64,000 nt of DNA from Aristolochia californica. Its lineage: Eukaryota > Streptophyta > Magnoliopsida > Piperales > Aristolochiaceae. The notes under the pieces were generated by a model. The model saw only the letters and a list, made by a program, of their open reading frames with translations, was not told the DNA's origin and did no database searches. Below, piece after piece: positions 11,701-23,479 of the stretch (positions are counted from its first letter, which is position 1; every line of letters begins with the position of its first letter). Where the stretch lies: positions 434,001-498,000 of the forward strand of contig JARWKL010000005.1 of the NCBI GenBank assembly GCA_029961685.1. Direction: 5' to 3'. The translations under genes and the position numbers were made by a program.

Positions 11701-13488
11701 TCCAAAACTATTATACTACTCATCCAAATATTCAACTCCATTGGATGCTCTCACTTGCTTCTTATGGACAATTTATTCTTTGTGGCTCAACTATTAGCCT
11801 CTTTCCTTCTGATTCACTATTTTTTATAGCCACAAATTAAAAATTAATAGTCATTTAACATACATGTCTGATAATTCAATGATGGCCTCTGGTATAAATA
11901 TCATGCTCAGTATATTTTTTCTGGCAAGCATGCACTGCTAAATACTAATAGAAAAGAGATACCAGCCTCTTGACAAATTAAATGGAATTATTGAGGGGAC
12001 AGAAAGACAATAAAAAGAAAAAAGAAAAAAAACAAAAGAAGAACCTGCCTCAAAGAAGTTACAAGGTCTGATGCTGAAAGACCCTCCGGTACTGATGACC
12101 TCCAAGGGAACACAATAACTGGGATTCCCTTCTCTCTTGCATAAAGAGCACCTCCACAACCTACCACACAGTGCTAAAATTAAGAAGCAGATTTCATAAA
12201 CAATAATGATATGAATGCAGAGTATTATCACAAATGACATCCACGGTTTGTTCTTACAGAATGGAAATTATAAGCAGAAAATTCCCAAAAGCAACTAAAG
12301 AGGACAGAAAACCAATAAGGAATACACTCAAACTACCAGCAACCTTTGCAGGCACAGATATGTTTAATGAGGCGCCACTCAAACTGAATACTCTCAAACA
12401 TCTGTCCACAGACCCACACACTACATACTGCATTCGTCCATAACTCTGAACATAATACAGATTATCTCCACACACACACACACATATATATGTCTTTTTT
12501 AGACTCAGTGTATGTCTATCACATACAACTCCACAATTACTGTATCACCATGGGATAACTTTGGTACCTCGTAGTAAGCAAAGAGGCCAGTTTACTGCCC
12601 GCAATGATCACTATAACAAACTATACCAAAATCTGAACTTCAAATGCCTGATCCAGTCCAACTGCTAGCTTTAGCTACGGTCCAAAAAATTCCATCTAAT
12701 TTATACATTAGCAGATCTGAGGAGGAAAGTGTATTGAGCTCTAACGCTACATAAGAAATAGCTAGCCCTCTACAAGCATCCGTCCAGACTTTGACACAAA
12801 TTTAAGCACCTAAGCTAATGAATGGTTTAGCAGTACCAAGGGTGCTATCAGAAAGACGAGCTTCGAAGCAGTCTTTGAAGCAAATGAATGTCTGAAACAG
12901 AAAGACTGCATCTTTCGAATTTTAGTACAACCTACTCGCAGGAATAATACCCTGAAGTAACGACATAAATGAAAAATGGAACGCTATCCCATCGTCAGAG
13001 CCACACCAAGCAATGATCCACATAAAGGAGCACCAAAGCAATTGACAAAGATGACAAATGGTTTTCAAAAACAACAGAAAATAACTGGAATAAGTCCCAA
13101 CTACGTGGACCGCCCAGTCACATCAATCCGTACCGGGCTTATCAGTGACTAAAACAGTGACGTCCCCATTAATGAGTCCTCTCTCGGTGGCCTCATGAAT
13201 AGCCCGGAAGTTCGATCCTCCACCGGAAACAAAAACCGCAAGCTTTTTCCTCCACGAACCATTGTTCAACTCCCCAGAATCTAAACCAACAAAATCGCTA
13301 TTTTCCGCCTTGCTCCTGCAAACTAACGCCTTTACAACAGCTCTCCGCTGGCAATAAATCTTCGAAACCATCCCCGTTTTGCAGGGACTGCATTTTCGAG
13401 ACTCAAAAGAACCGCAAGACGAAAACTTTGAGCAGAGATTATGATATTTCTGTGGATACAATGCAAAATTCAAGTTCTTCGCTTCCAT
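8721..13488 (-). CDS. PUR3: Phosphoribosylglycinamide formyltransferase, plastid (GART)
   Basis: Five exons: 13488-13134, 12160-12049, 10903-10727, 9768-9642 and 8834-8721. They join in phase to 294 aa, close to the usual plant length. The enzyme uses 10-formyl-THF to formylate GAR, step 3 of de novo purine synthesis, which in plants occurs in plastids. The first ~85 residues are basic and Ser/Cys-rich and look like a transit peptide. The formyltransferase fold starts at KLAVFVSGGGSNFRAI (phosphate loop). Catalytic Asn186 and His188 lie in NIHPSLLPAFGGKG, and Asp229 in DEHYDTGRIL. The protein ends EHKLYVEVV...NPTLYY. Intron 2 must use a GC donor (TTGAG|GCAGGT) to keep the conserved LRKYEIDF frame; the nearby GT would cause an immediate stop. 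It is divergent from the plastid trigger-factor gene. Confidence 0.95.
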
Positions 13489-13508
13489 AAAAATAAACCA
13501 AAAGAAGA

Positions 13509-13535
13509 ACGAGAGAGAGAGAGAGAGAGAGAGAG
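13509..13535. repeat. GA microsatellite in PUR3 leader
   Basis: About 12 GA dinucleotides lie just upstream of the PUR3 start codon. Transcribed from the minus strand this is a CT-rich leader, a common feature of plant 5' UTRs. Confidence 0.8.
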
Positions 13536-14529
13536 TCTGGTTTTACAATCTCCGCCTCACTGGTGACAGACGGAGATGGAGCGCGCGAATTGCTTTACCT
13601 CCGCCTGTCGGATTCTCTAATCAGCGTGATTTTATCAAAGTACAGGTCCCACCAATAGACGGCTGAGATGTCATATAGATTAGGTTTAATTACACTTATA
13701 CCCTACAAAATGAATTATGTCTCATTCATTTCAATTTAATTCTAATATACCCTTATAATAATTTGTGGACGGCCCAAAATATAATATTAATCATGTATAA
13801 TTACCTTTATACCCTAAACTTAAACCTCAAGTACTTTCTTCTCCTTGATTTCCATTTTTTTTCTAATACAACCCTACAATATATAAAATAAATTAGATAT
13901 TATAAGAAGAGATATCTTAATATAATTTGATTTTATTCGTGCCTAGTCAAGTGATTGATTTGCTATAAAAAAATTTTGGACCATTCGACCTATATTGATT
14001 GATATCATCCATTCAGTTTATCTTGGATCGATTTTGAAGCCTGAAAAAAGACAATCCAACACCTTGAGACATATCGAGATTTTTGCATAAAATCGGTTCA
14101 ATTGCATTAAATTTTTCAATATGTCTATTGTCAAGTTAACTCAAAGTTCATTATAAAAAACTCTTCCCAAATAAGTGGCACCATAAAAAGTTATCGTAAG
14201 AGGCAATTAGGGAGGAGGCTTCTTAGTTTGCAAGAAGTATAACATTGCTAAGTCACATGAATTTACATATTTTAATTTATTTAACCCAATAATGTATAAT
14301 ACATAAGAATAAATTTTATGCTGTTTTTAAGATTTTTCATAATTTATATTATTGATTTATTATAAATTAAAATTTAAAAGAAGAATTCTGAATAAAGATA
14401 TTTGCGAGGGTATTTAGGTAATTAAGCCCTTCTTTAAATTCTCCAATTTCGCCGGTCTTAAACCGGCCCCCCTTGGGAACACAGAACAGAGGCTCTCTTA
14501 TCTTCGAGTTTGGAGCTCTAACAGAAAAA
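13536..14529. promoter_or_regulatory. Shared divergent promoter region of PUR3 and TIG
   Basis: About 1 kb of AT-rich sequence separates the two start codons (13488 minus, 14530 plus). No other gene fits. A GC-richer part lies next to PUR3 (13540-13670), and a CCGGTCTTAAACCGGCC inverted motif lies just before the TIG leader (14452-14468). Core promoters for both genes must lie here; no single TATA box stands out. Confidence 0.5.
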
Positions 14530-16270
14530 ATGGAGCTCCGGAGCTTGACCCTCCATGTCCAACCGTCGTTACTTCGTCCATCTCTTCCTTCTTTCTCAAT
14601 TCCAATTCCCCAGAATCTGTCTCTTGGATTCGTCAGAATCAAATCTACTCGTCAAGCTTTCCACCAACAGAAACCGATGGTTGTCACTGCAAGAAACGTC
14701 GCCATTGAAGCTGATAACAAAGATCGCTTGCCGGCTGATATAGATGTTACCGAGACAAAGGAACCGAATTCCAGGGTGAAACATATCTCCTGCTTTTGGT
14801 TGTACTTGGATGGGATTAATTTTTAGCTGTAAATTATCTAGACTGGTTAATTATGCTGAATGCTGGGAACCATTGTCTTTTCTGATGATTCTATGTAAAG
14901 TTGTTAGTGTGAAAATAGTAAAGATTTAACCCGTCCGCTATAGCACTGAGTGAAGAAGTGACACTTTTCAGTTCCTTTTTTAGGACTTCTCCGTGGGGAG
15001 GCGCCGTGTGTGAACTAAGCTGAGTTGAATGATTTGTATCCGGTAGTTCATCCAGTTGATACTGGATTTCCAATAGTAAATTCAAAATTGACTATTAGAC
15101 ACCAAGAGTAAATTCAGCGTCATGTTGGTGCATCCTATAGAATACCAAACGTAGGAAAAGTTTGATGAAACAATGTCTGTTCAATGAGAAGATTATAAGA
15201 TACCATTGGCTTTCTTCTAAAAATTAATTCCACCTTTTATGTAAATAGTTGTGTTTCTGTATCTTGTTAAGTTGAGTTTAATAATACAAAAAGCATTGCG
15301 TTCTCTTCTATTAAGTAGTTATCTGCTCACATCCTCATGGTGAGGTACCGCCTCACCTTTCATTATCGTAATTCATATTTTTATTTGTATGTTGCTGTGA
15401 TACATAGCAGTTCAGACTATTCACTTTATTCCACTTCTCTTGCTCAACTGGAAAGTACAGTCACTTCATTATAGCTGTTCGTTTTATATTTTTTTTAGAT
15501 GAATGCCGCATATAGTCAAGAAAGATGGATGGATAGAGGCTTGCTTCTTAAGATCCAAATAGAGATTGCCGATGCCAACTGAATGACAAAGCAACTAATA
15601 GACTATGGCCAAAATCGGTATTGATCGAACTTGGTGAGAAACACACATGAAGAGGGCAGCCTAATTTTTAGTAAATGAAGATTAGAATGAATGAAAGGAC
15701 TTGTGTAGCTGAACAAAATATGGACGAGTCTGGGTTTTGGTAATTATGATTATGAGGAGCAAATTATCTTTCTTGATTCTATTGACTCTTCTTTTAAAAG
15801 GGGGTCATTCCTGGCAAGAGTCTATAAGTTTTGTCTTTCTTTTTTGTTATATAGGCTTTTTAATGAAACCGATCTTTTATAATTTATTTGGATAAATACG
15901 ACTGCAGGTTAGATTAAGTGTCAAAGTTCCGCCTCTGGTTTGTCAGGATTGTTATAGAAGAGTTTTGGGAGAGTTCTCCAAGCAGATAAAGGTATAATGT
16001 TTACCTATGTACTTTATGCTAACATTCTTTTGTAATCTCTCTTTTAATGGAACATTGGGCATCAAGAATCAAGTCTTTTTTTTTATGTTGCTGAAATCAT
16101 GCCAGTGGTATCACTGTTTGTACAAACTGCCTCCTCAAAAGTATAGTAGTTCACTTACTGATCTCTCTGTCTCTGTCTCTCCCTCCCCCCCCCCCCCCCC
16201 CCCCCCTCTCTCTCTCTCCCTTTTGTCCCTCATACTTAAGTTAGACTTTACTCTGGAGTTAGAATATTTT

Positions 16271-16318
<48 letters not shown>

Positions 16319-19300
16319 GGTTAGTGAAAAAATTGAGTGGTACTCTATATGCAGGTTCCTGGATTCCGTGTGAGAAAGAAAATTCCAGATAGCATCCTTA
16401 TAAATTATGTTGGAAAGCAGCATGTACAGCAGGCAACAATTGAATCTATTTTGAAAAGGACCCTTCCACATGCAATGTCCTCGGTATGTAATACTACCTG
16501 TACAAGATGTACATAAATCAATCAAGGAAATTAGTTCAAACATCTTCTCCTTTCATCAAATCTATAAGATCATTCTTGAACTTTGTATACATTTTATATG
16601 TTTTTATACTGTAGTCCTCTGGAAAGTATACTATAAACAAGGTGAACAGAAGGAATCCACTATTTGAACAGCTGGAAGCTGATGTCTTTTGGAAACTTTT
16701 GGAAAAAAAATAAAAAAATTTGAATCCTTAGTTATAGTATGCTTTATCCTTAACTGAGGCAGATTCTATGGAGCTATAATATAAGATAAAAAATACCCAA
16801 ACAACCTAGACACGATTATTACTTGTTTTTTCAGTTCTTGATGCTGTCTGTCATGAATTTCATCTATATAGGTTACAGGAAAGGCCTTGAGAGATTCTGT
16901 TCGCATTTTAACTAAATTCTCTGAGATGAATGAAGACTTTTCTCCTCAGGACTTCCTCAGGTTTGTCAAAGATGGCCTTTTAACAACTTCATCCTATGTT
17001 TTCCATGTTATCATTTGTGCTGAGCAAAACTGGATGTGTCACACGAGAGTACACAACCTACGTTTTCTACCTTCATTTTTGTGATTGATTCGTTTAAAAC
17101 CAAATCACTCCATATCGTGTGCTTATGGTTTAAAACAAGTAATTACCATGTCACTAGTGCTGACTTGGCCTTTTGAAATCTTCTGTCACATGTTTTTTTC
17201 CTCATTTTCTGTAGTTTTCTCACTTTACCCCTGCAATTTTAACATCTGTTGATGATGAGCAGTGGTTCCGGCATTCCGTTTAGCAATACGGGAAGCATCT
17301 CTATCAATAAGTCAGTTTCAAAATTGGGCACATTTCTTATTTCTCTTTATGTTAGAATCTGGAACTCGGAACGAAAGATGGAAAAGTGGACAGAAGATAA
17401 GAACTTGTCAAGTTGGTCTTGTCAGCCACCAGTTGACCTGATTCTATAGCCCCTTTTATTAGAACAAATTTGGAATCTTAAAGCTAATTGACTTTGAATA
17501 CTAGACACTCTTCTATCTACAGACAAAGACTTCTATGAGAATTCTAATCCTTCAGCATCATTTTTTTTTTTTTTTAAATGATTCAGCATCATATTTTTTT
17601 ATAACTCCAACACTTTACATGCTCATGCATGCTTGCTAGTGTTGCTTATGTTTTAGGGTGACTTTGTTTGTGGATTCAGCTATGAAGTAGTGGTTGATGT
17701 GGCTCCTGAAGTTAAATGGGTAACTGCTGATGCCTACAAGAATTTGAAAGTTGTTGTTGAGATAGATGACGAAATAAATGCCGAAAGGGCATTTGAGACA
17801 GAACTGAGACGTCGCCACAAAGCTTTAGGTGCCATGAAAATTGTTACTGATAGAGGATTACAGGTATGTCTAAGATAAACTTTGACTTTTTTGCAGAACA
17901 CTTTAGTATGACTTTGACATATTCTGGAGAATATCAATCTCATGGCACTGAATGCCATCAGTTATAGCTTACCATTTTCTAATTCATGAAATTCTTTACC
18001 GCCAACACTTTGAAAATAACTTGTCAGTGAGGCATAATCTGAAATCCACAGATTGGAGATGTTGTAGTCGTTGATATCTTTGCCACAACAATTAATGAGG
18101 ATGATTCTAGTGGTGAAAAAATCCCATCTGCAGAGACAAAAGGTTTCTAACTACACTTTTGTTATTAAAAAACTGGTATTTTATGTACAGTATTTTGTTC
18201 TTCATGCACTTTCTACTATAGTTTGTGTTTTTCATTCCTTTGTTAAGTAAAACTTGTGCTGGTATTTCTTTTAATAATGAGCAGAACTTGCTTTCTTTTT
18301 CAGGTTATCACTTGGATACTGAAGAAAGTGACAATCTCCTACCTGGCTTTCTTGATTCCATAATAGGAATTAGACAAGGTGAAACAAGGACTTTTCCACT
18401 TCAATTTCCAGATACATGGAGACAAGAAAATCTCCGTGGTGTTCGTGCTCAGTTTACTGTGAGTCCCCTTAAGCCAAACTACAGTTTATACTGCAACTTT
18501 CTGTTCTCTCTTGTCCACATTTTGTTTTTTTAAGACAGAGAGATATTTTGAAGATTGAATACCTACTGTTCTCACTGGTCCTGTTGACAATTTCCAATGT
18601 GGTGTATCAAGGTTTTGAGTATCAATTTGAACGTTACATTGGTGAAAGTCCTAGTAATTTGTTTGTGTTGCTTTCTGTTCCTTTTTTTTTTTTTTTTTTT
18701 GTTAAATCTTTATCTGGATTAGGTGGCAAATGTTATTGATGCGTTTATTGTTTCAAGGTTGATTGCAAAGAACTCTTTTACAGAGATTTGCCTGTGCTTG
18801 ATGACTCTCTTGCTGATAAGCTGCTCCCTGGTTGCAGTACTTTGAATGAGGTCTCTCTCTGTCTGTGTGGGGTTTTATAAAATAATACATGAAACTTTAT
18901 TTATTTTGGTATTTAAGTTGTCTCCATTCTACAATGTGCACAGGTTAAAGAATTTGTACTTAACAGATGTAAGGAAGTGGAACAAACAGCAAGAGAACAG
19001 GCAACTGATAATGCTATTCTAGATCAACTGTGCAAGGTGACTTGACTTTTATGCAAATTGAATAGTCACTGAAGTATCTCTAATGTCAGATAAACTTTCA
19101 AAGGTTATGGCTCCATTACTGCTATTCTTGATCAACTGTGCAAGGTGACTTGACTTTTATGCAAATTGAATAGTCACTAAAGTATCTCTAATGTCAGATA
19201 GACTTCCAAAGGTTATGGTTCCATTTGTGTTGATTGGTTGTTTCTCTGGGGGTTTCAATGGTACCCTTCTACCAATTTGTCCTCTTGTATGCAGGGGACT

Positions 19301-21033
19301 AGGTTGTAGAAAGATCATACATTAAGATTTTCAGGAAAAATCAGTCACTTTCTGTAACCTGGTTGCTTTGGACAGCTTATACCTTATTCCTGTGCAATCA
19401 CCTTAATAAGATATATTAATAAAGAAACATTTGGTGGGATAGGTTATTTGCCATTTAAGCTAGCAACCTGGAGTTGTAATGAAGAATCCTTTTTATTGCA
19501 ACAATATCCTCTAAATGACTTATAGATAATGCACTGATTACAGTTTTGGTACATGTATTTTGCCAAATCTTAGTAACAAACTTTGATTCAAGTGTTAATC
19601 CTTGCCATATCTGTTGCTTACTTGTATTTTCTATCTTGAATTTTGAGTTGATCAGATGGTTGAAGTTGAAATTCCTCAGTCATTGTTTGAGGAACAAGGG
19701 AGACAACTCTATGGAGCCAAACTTTTAGAGCTACAAGTATGAATCCATATCTCTCGTTCTTTTTAAATTATTTCTTGAAGCAGTCATGAACTTTTGCCAC
19801 CACCTTTTCTGGACATGATATGAGTTGTCTAGATGCACAATGTGGAACCTTGAATGTAAAGTTCCTACTATTATCTAATCATCCGCTTCTAATTCATTGG
19901 AACACAGGCACAGACAAAACTAAATGAAGAGCAGTTAGCTTCCCTTTCAAATCAAAAAGCAGTTAGTGAATACTTAAAACACCAGAGGGAGAACATAACA
20001 AGTATAATCAAACAGTCGCTTGCTGTTGCAGAATTATTTAGACGGGAAAATTTAGAGGTAAATCCAAGTTTATTTGTTGATAAATGGTAGGCTTATATCA
20101 TTCTTTTTATCTCTGTTTGTTTTATGCTTTTGATTCCGTGTTGCCTAACTGTTTTTCGGAACCGTTTGCCTCTTTCCTGCATAGGAATAACTGATTACAA
20201 CTGATTTCTTGACCAAAAAATCACATATACTAAATCCTTATAGGAAATGATCACAAGTTACGTGGTTCATGGGTTTACAAGAACTACAAAAGAGAATTCT
20301 GTTGCATTTTAGACTTCTCTTTGTGCTTGAATGGCCAAAGGATGTCCCGGGCTTTGTTGCATTTCTACAGAAAAGAATTTGACACTCTTGCAACCAATCA
20401 TCTCAAAAGGCTGAAAAATATTTTAGTTCCGGGCTTCAAAGGACTTAGAGTCCGCTTCCACCTCTTTTTTGCCGTATCTTCGTCCTGAATCTAGTACCAC
20501 GTCCATTTCTTTTGTTAGGAAAGTAATGCTGCTTTGTGGCGTGAATCCCACTTCCCATCTCTTTGAATGTTTACCTAATCACGGCGGACCAAAGAAAATC
20601 TGCCCCTGTCTACCTCACAGTCTCTTACTATATCATTAACTCAATATTCATTTTCAGTATTCGACAGAAGAGCTAGTCAAGGAGGTTGAAAACTCTGTTG
20701 CAGAGTTTAAACGTCATAAACAGGAATATGATGAAGAGCGTGTGAAAGAAGAGGTCAGTAACCATGATTTTCTTCAATGGATAAAGAAAAATTAAATTAT
20801 TTAAAATTCCTGCATTTTTTTTTTTTTGTTGAAATTCTGTATCTGGGTCTAGCAATGACATAAACATAAATTAGTAGGCAGTTTTTCCATCCGCTTAAAT
20901 CAGGTAAAAAGAGAAATTCTGATGAGGTCAGGCTTCTATTTCTATAAAAATTTAGGTGCAAGAAATTCTTGAAGGGGCTAAGGTGCTCGAGTGGCTAAGA
21001 GAAAATGCAGACATCCACTATGTAACGAGGTAA
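14530..21033 (+). CDS. TIG: Trigger factor-like protein TIG, chloroplastic
   Basis: Thirteen exons join in phase to 522 aa: 14530-14775, 15908-15991, 16355-16483, 16872-16960, 17680-17863, 18052-18142, 18304-18458, 18758-18850, 18944-19036, 19656-19736, 19908-20057, 20658-20753 and 20956-21033. The family is the ribosome-associated trigger factor chaperone; the plant form is predicted to act on nascent plastid-made proteins. Residues 1-~75 look like a transit peptide. VRLSVKVPPLVC begins the ribosome-binding domain, with the VPGFRVRKKIP signature in exon 3. The FKBP-type PPIase-like domain starts at IGDVVVVDI (about 245), and a long helical C-domain follows (EQATDNAILDQLCK, EIPQSLFEEQGRQL), ending IHYVTR. 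Exon 5 uses the acceptor before CTATGAAG; an upstream AG at 17657 would shift the frame. A 108-bp tandem duplication covers the exon 9 donor. Confidence 0.93.
16162..16316. repeat. Poly-C tract flanked by CT microsatellites (TIG intron 2)
   Basis: CT repeats and a run of about 22 C residues (about 16180-16206) are followed by CT repeats, a 50-bp spacer, and a second (CT)n of about 20 units (16274-16315). The array lies in TIG intron 2, about 40 bp before the acceptor of exon 3. The second block may extend the pyrimidine tract. Confidence 0.85.
19012..19227 (+). repeat. 108-bp tandem duplication over TIG exon 9 donor
   Basis: Copy 1 (19012-19119) and copy 2 (19120-19227) differ at only a handful of bases. 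The unit contains the last 25 bases of exon 9 (ATTCTAGATCAACTGTGCAAG), its GTGACT donor and 83 bp of intron. The second copy therefore brings a duplicate donor and a partial exon without its own acceptor. Confidence 0.9.
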
Positions 21034-21588
21034 CTGGGAATGTAGTTTCTTTTTGGTTTCTCTATTACATTGGGTTTTTACTTGGTTACTGCAAAGCCTA
21101 AGACTTGTTCCAAAGACCTTCTTGCAAACCCTCCATAACACCATGGTGCCGCAGCTTAGTCGCTCTAATTAGAGTGCAGTTAGAAGGCTAATTGTGTATT
21201 GAATGCAAATAATTGCAAAGTAAATTCTCCCATTTGTTGTTTCTTTCTCTCTGTGGACAATTTTCTAAGCATCATTTAAGCAAGAGGAATATACAATAGT
21301 GACAGAGGCTGGAGGGATAAGAAAGTGACGGCAATAAACTGAAAAGGGTGATGCATTGTCTCAAAGCTCCTTCATAGCAACTGTGGAGACTCAAAAACTC
21401 TAAAACCCCATTAAAGAAATCTATGAACCCATCGAGCTGAAGTAGCCAGCAAAGTCTGACGAAATAAGCACTCGAGGAATCTGATTCTGAAAATTTTAAG
21501 CAAATTTACACGAAAAGAATCGGCAGTGCTGAAACTTCTCCGTATTTACAAAAAGAGTAAGTAAGTAATCTCTACTCCATATAACAGA
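21034..21588. other. 3' ends of TIG and the DUF506 gene (tail to tail)
   Basis: This 555-bp gap lies between two convergent stop codons. No coding signal is seen. It should hold both 3' UTRs and polyadenylation sites. Confidence 0.6.
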
Positions 21589-23479
21589 TCAAAGATGCAT
21601 GCGATTGAACATCAGGGCCAAATTCCCGCCTCCTCTCGTCACCACTTCTCCTCCGCAGCGCCCAACCCCGGTCACAGCCACTACGGCGGCGGTGAAACCC
21701 ACGTCCCTCTTTCCTGCACAACCCCCGCCGGTACTCAATGAGTTCTTCGCCGGACTAAGGTTTGTCGTCCTCTTATGCGCCCCGAACCACTTTGCCTGGA
21801 CGTACCCGTTCCTCCGCCACGGCGGGAGGTGCAATTCGCTGCTCTTCAGCGACTCCTTCGCCGCGGCGCACATCAGCCGGATGACCCTCTTCAGCGCCGG
21901 CGGTTTCCCGACGAAAATGGGAGGGAAGAGGGCGAGGAGGGCGAGGTAGCGGCCAGAGGGTCGAGCGATTTCGAACTTGCTGGCGAGGTTTGTCTCCACG
22001 ACGTAACGGTCGTCGCCAGCAACGACGTCGATATACTCGTACTCGCCGGCGGGGTATCGCGACGTCTTCTCCCACCTCGATTTGCAGATACCTGTAATAA
22101 TCCATTCAGTCAGATTATGATCAACGTACATTGCATGGAAATTCTTCACCATGTTGGATAAGATTGAATTTCACATAATCCGAACAAAAGGTCAATTTAA
22201 AAATAAAACAAAATTATAAAATATGATATAATAGCTGTGAATTATGTATTTTTAAGTATGTTTTTATGTAAAAGTTTAGATGGCCATAAGCTGTTACATA
22301 AATGAATAAGGTCTGTATTTTTTCATAAAATATTTTTGTATTTTGCATGCTTCAACTAGAGTTATAAGAATATAAAAACATGGATGTAACTTGTAAGTAC
22401 TTCAAATGATATTATACAATAATTTAAAATATTCAAACAGATGGATAGACTTTGAAAGCTATCTTTACACAAAAGAAACTGTTTTCTTCTGGTGTCGGTC
22501 TTTCCAGATTCAGAAACGTTTATAATTTGAATTTCTTCCCAGAAGATGGTTTAATTCGTGTAATTAATCTTCTCTATTCAGATTCATTAATATACCACCC
22601 CATTTTTGACAATTTAACCAGTAAAAACCAGATTCAGAAACGATTATAAGTAGAAATACTTGCTAGCGGCAGTTTTGATGCATGTAATTAATCTTCTTTA
22701 TCCAAACTGATTAATCTACCACTCCATTTCTGAAAATGTAACCAGTAATATCAGATTCAGAAACGATCATAAGTTGAAATTCTTCCTAGCAGCTGGTTTA
22801 ATAAATTTATTTTTTTCCATCGAGATTCATTACGCTATCATTCCATTTCTCCAAACCTGCAGCAGATGTTAATCATCTGCCAAGGAGACTCGCGGTGCAG
22901 CCGAGCCACCACGCGGAGCAACGCGAGATAATGCGTTCTGTCGCTAAGCAAAACCGCATTTGACTGTACAGGACCAACATTCAGAAATCAGAACAGAGAA
23001 AGAGAGATCAGCCCGGAATCCGGATCTTTACCTGCATCCAAACCTCGCTCTCTTAGCTCTGCCATCAGCGCCCGCCCCTCCCTCTCCACCTTCCCAACCT
23101 TCACCATCGCCCGCTCTGTCTCCGCTAAAATCCGCGCCGTTGCATCAGTGACCCTGAACAACCTCTCAAGCGTCTCCTCCGTATCGGACTCGGAATCGCC
23201 CTCCACCACCTTCTCCGATCTCCGCTTCTTCTTCTTACTCATCATCCTCTCCTCCGCCTCGTCCACCTCCTCCTCGCGGCAATTTTCAACTTCCATCTCG
23301 CTTCCGTCGCGGTGATCTCCGCCATCATTTCGCTCGATGAAGGAGCCGAAGAGATCGGCCAGCTCCAGCGAGCTGCTCCCGGCGGAGTGCTCGCTGCCGC
23401 TGCTCTGGCACAGCCGCGCGCGCGCCGTCTCGTCAAACGGCGCCGTCGCGCGCTTGAACCGGACCGGAATCATGACCAT
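21589..23479 (-). CDS. DUF506 (PD-(D/E)XK-like) protein
   Basis: Two exons, 23479-23032 and 22091-21589, join at GLDAG|ICKSRWEK to give 316 aa. The first part, PVRFKRATAPFDE...RLCQSSGSEHS, followed by an acidic Ser/Asp/Glu-rich stretch and a KKKKRR basic patch, is typical of plant DUF506 proteins. The conserved domain is residues ~125-270: RGLDAGICKSRWEK, AGEYEYIDVV, YVVETNLASKFEIARP, FVGKPPALKRVI and LHLPPWRRNGYVQAKW. Remote homology of this family to PD-(D/E)XK nucleases is known, but no biochemical role is established for most members. The tail (residues ~285-316) is Gly-rich. The 940-bp intron holds a three-copy repeat. Exon DNA is GC-rich compared with its surroundings. Confidence 0.92.
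22505..22872. repeat. 123-bp tandem repeat, three copies, in DUF506 intron
   Basis: Units begin at 22505, 22629 and 22752, each with CAGATTCAGAAACG. All contain TTAAT..TT.TT.TCCA/TTCAGATTCATTA-like segments and end in a CCATTTCT/CCAGTAA stretch. Spacing is 124 then 123 bp. The third copy is diverged at its end. All lie inside the single intron of the minus-strand DUF506 gene. Confidence 0.8.

Noticed and set aside
16007..16324. Open frames over the CT and poly-C tracts
   Set aside because: They are simple-sequence translations (Ser-Leu and Arg-Glu repeats) inside a TIG intron.
17657..17679. Extra 23 bases at the start of TIG exon 5, using the upstream AG
   Set aside because: They shift the frame and stop early. 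The downstream acceptor restores the conserved SYEVVVDV junction.
22880..22975. Possible extra DUF506 exon between the two exons
   Set aside because: A protein-like frame is visible, but the conserved GLDAGICKSRWE junction joins exons 1 and 2 directly with GT-AG borders and correct phase.
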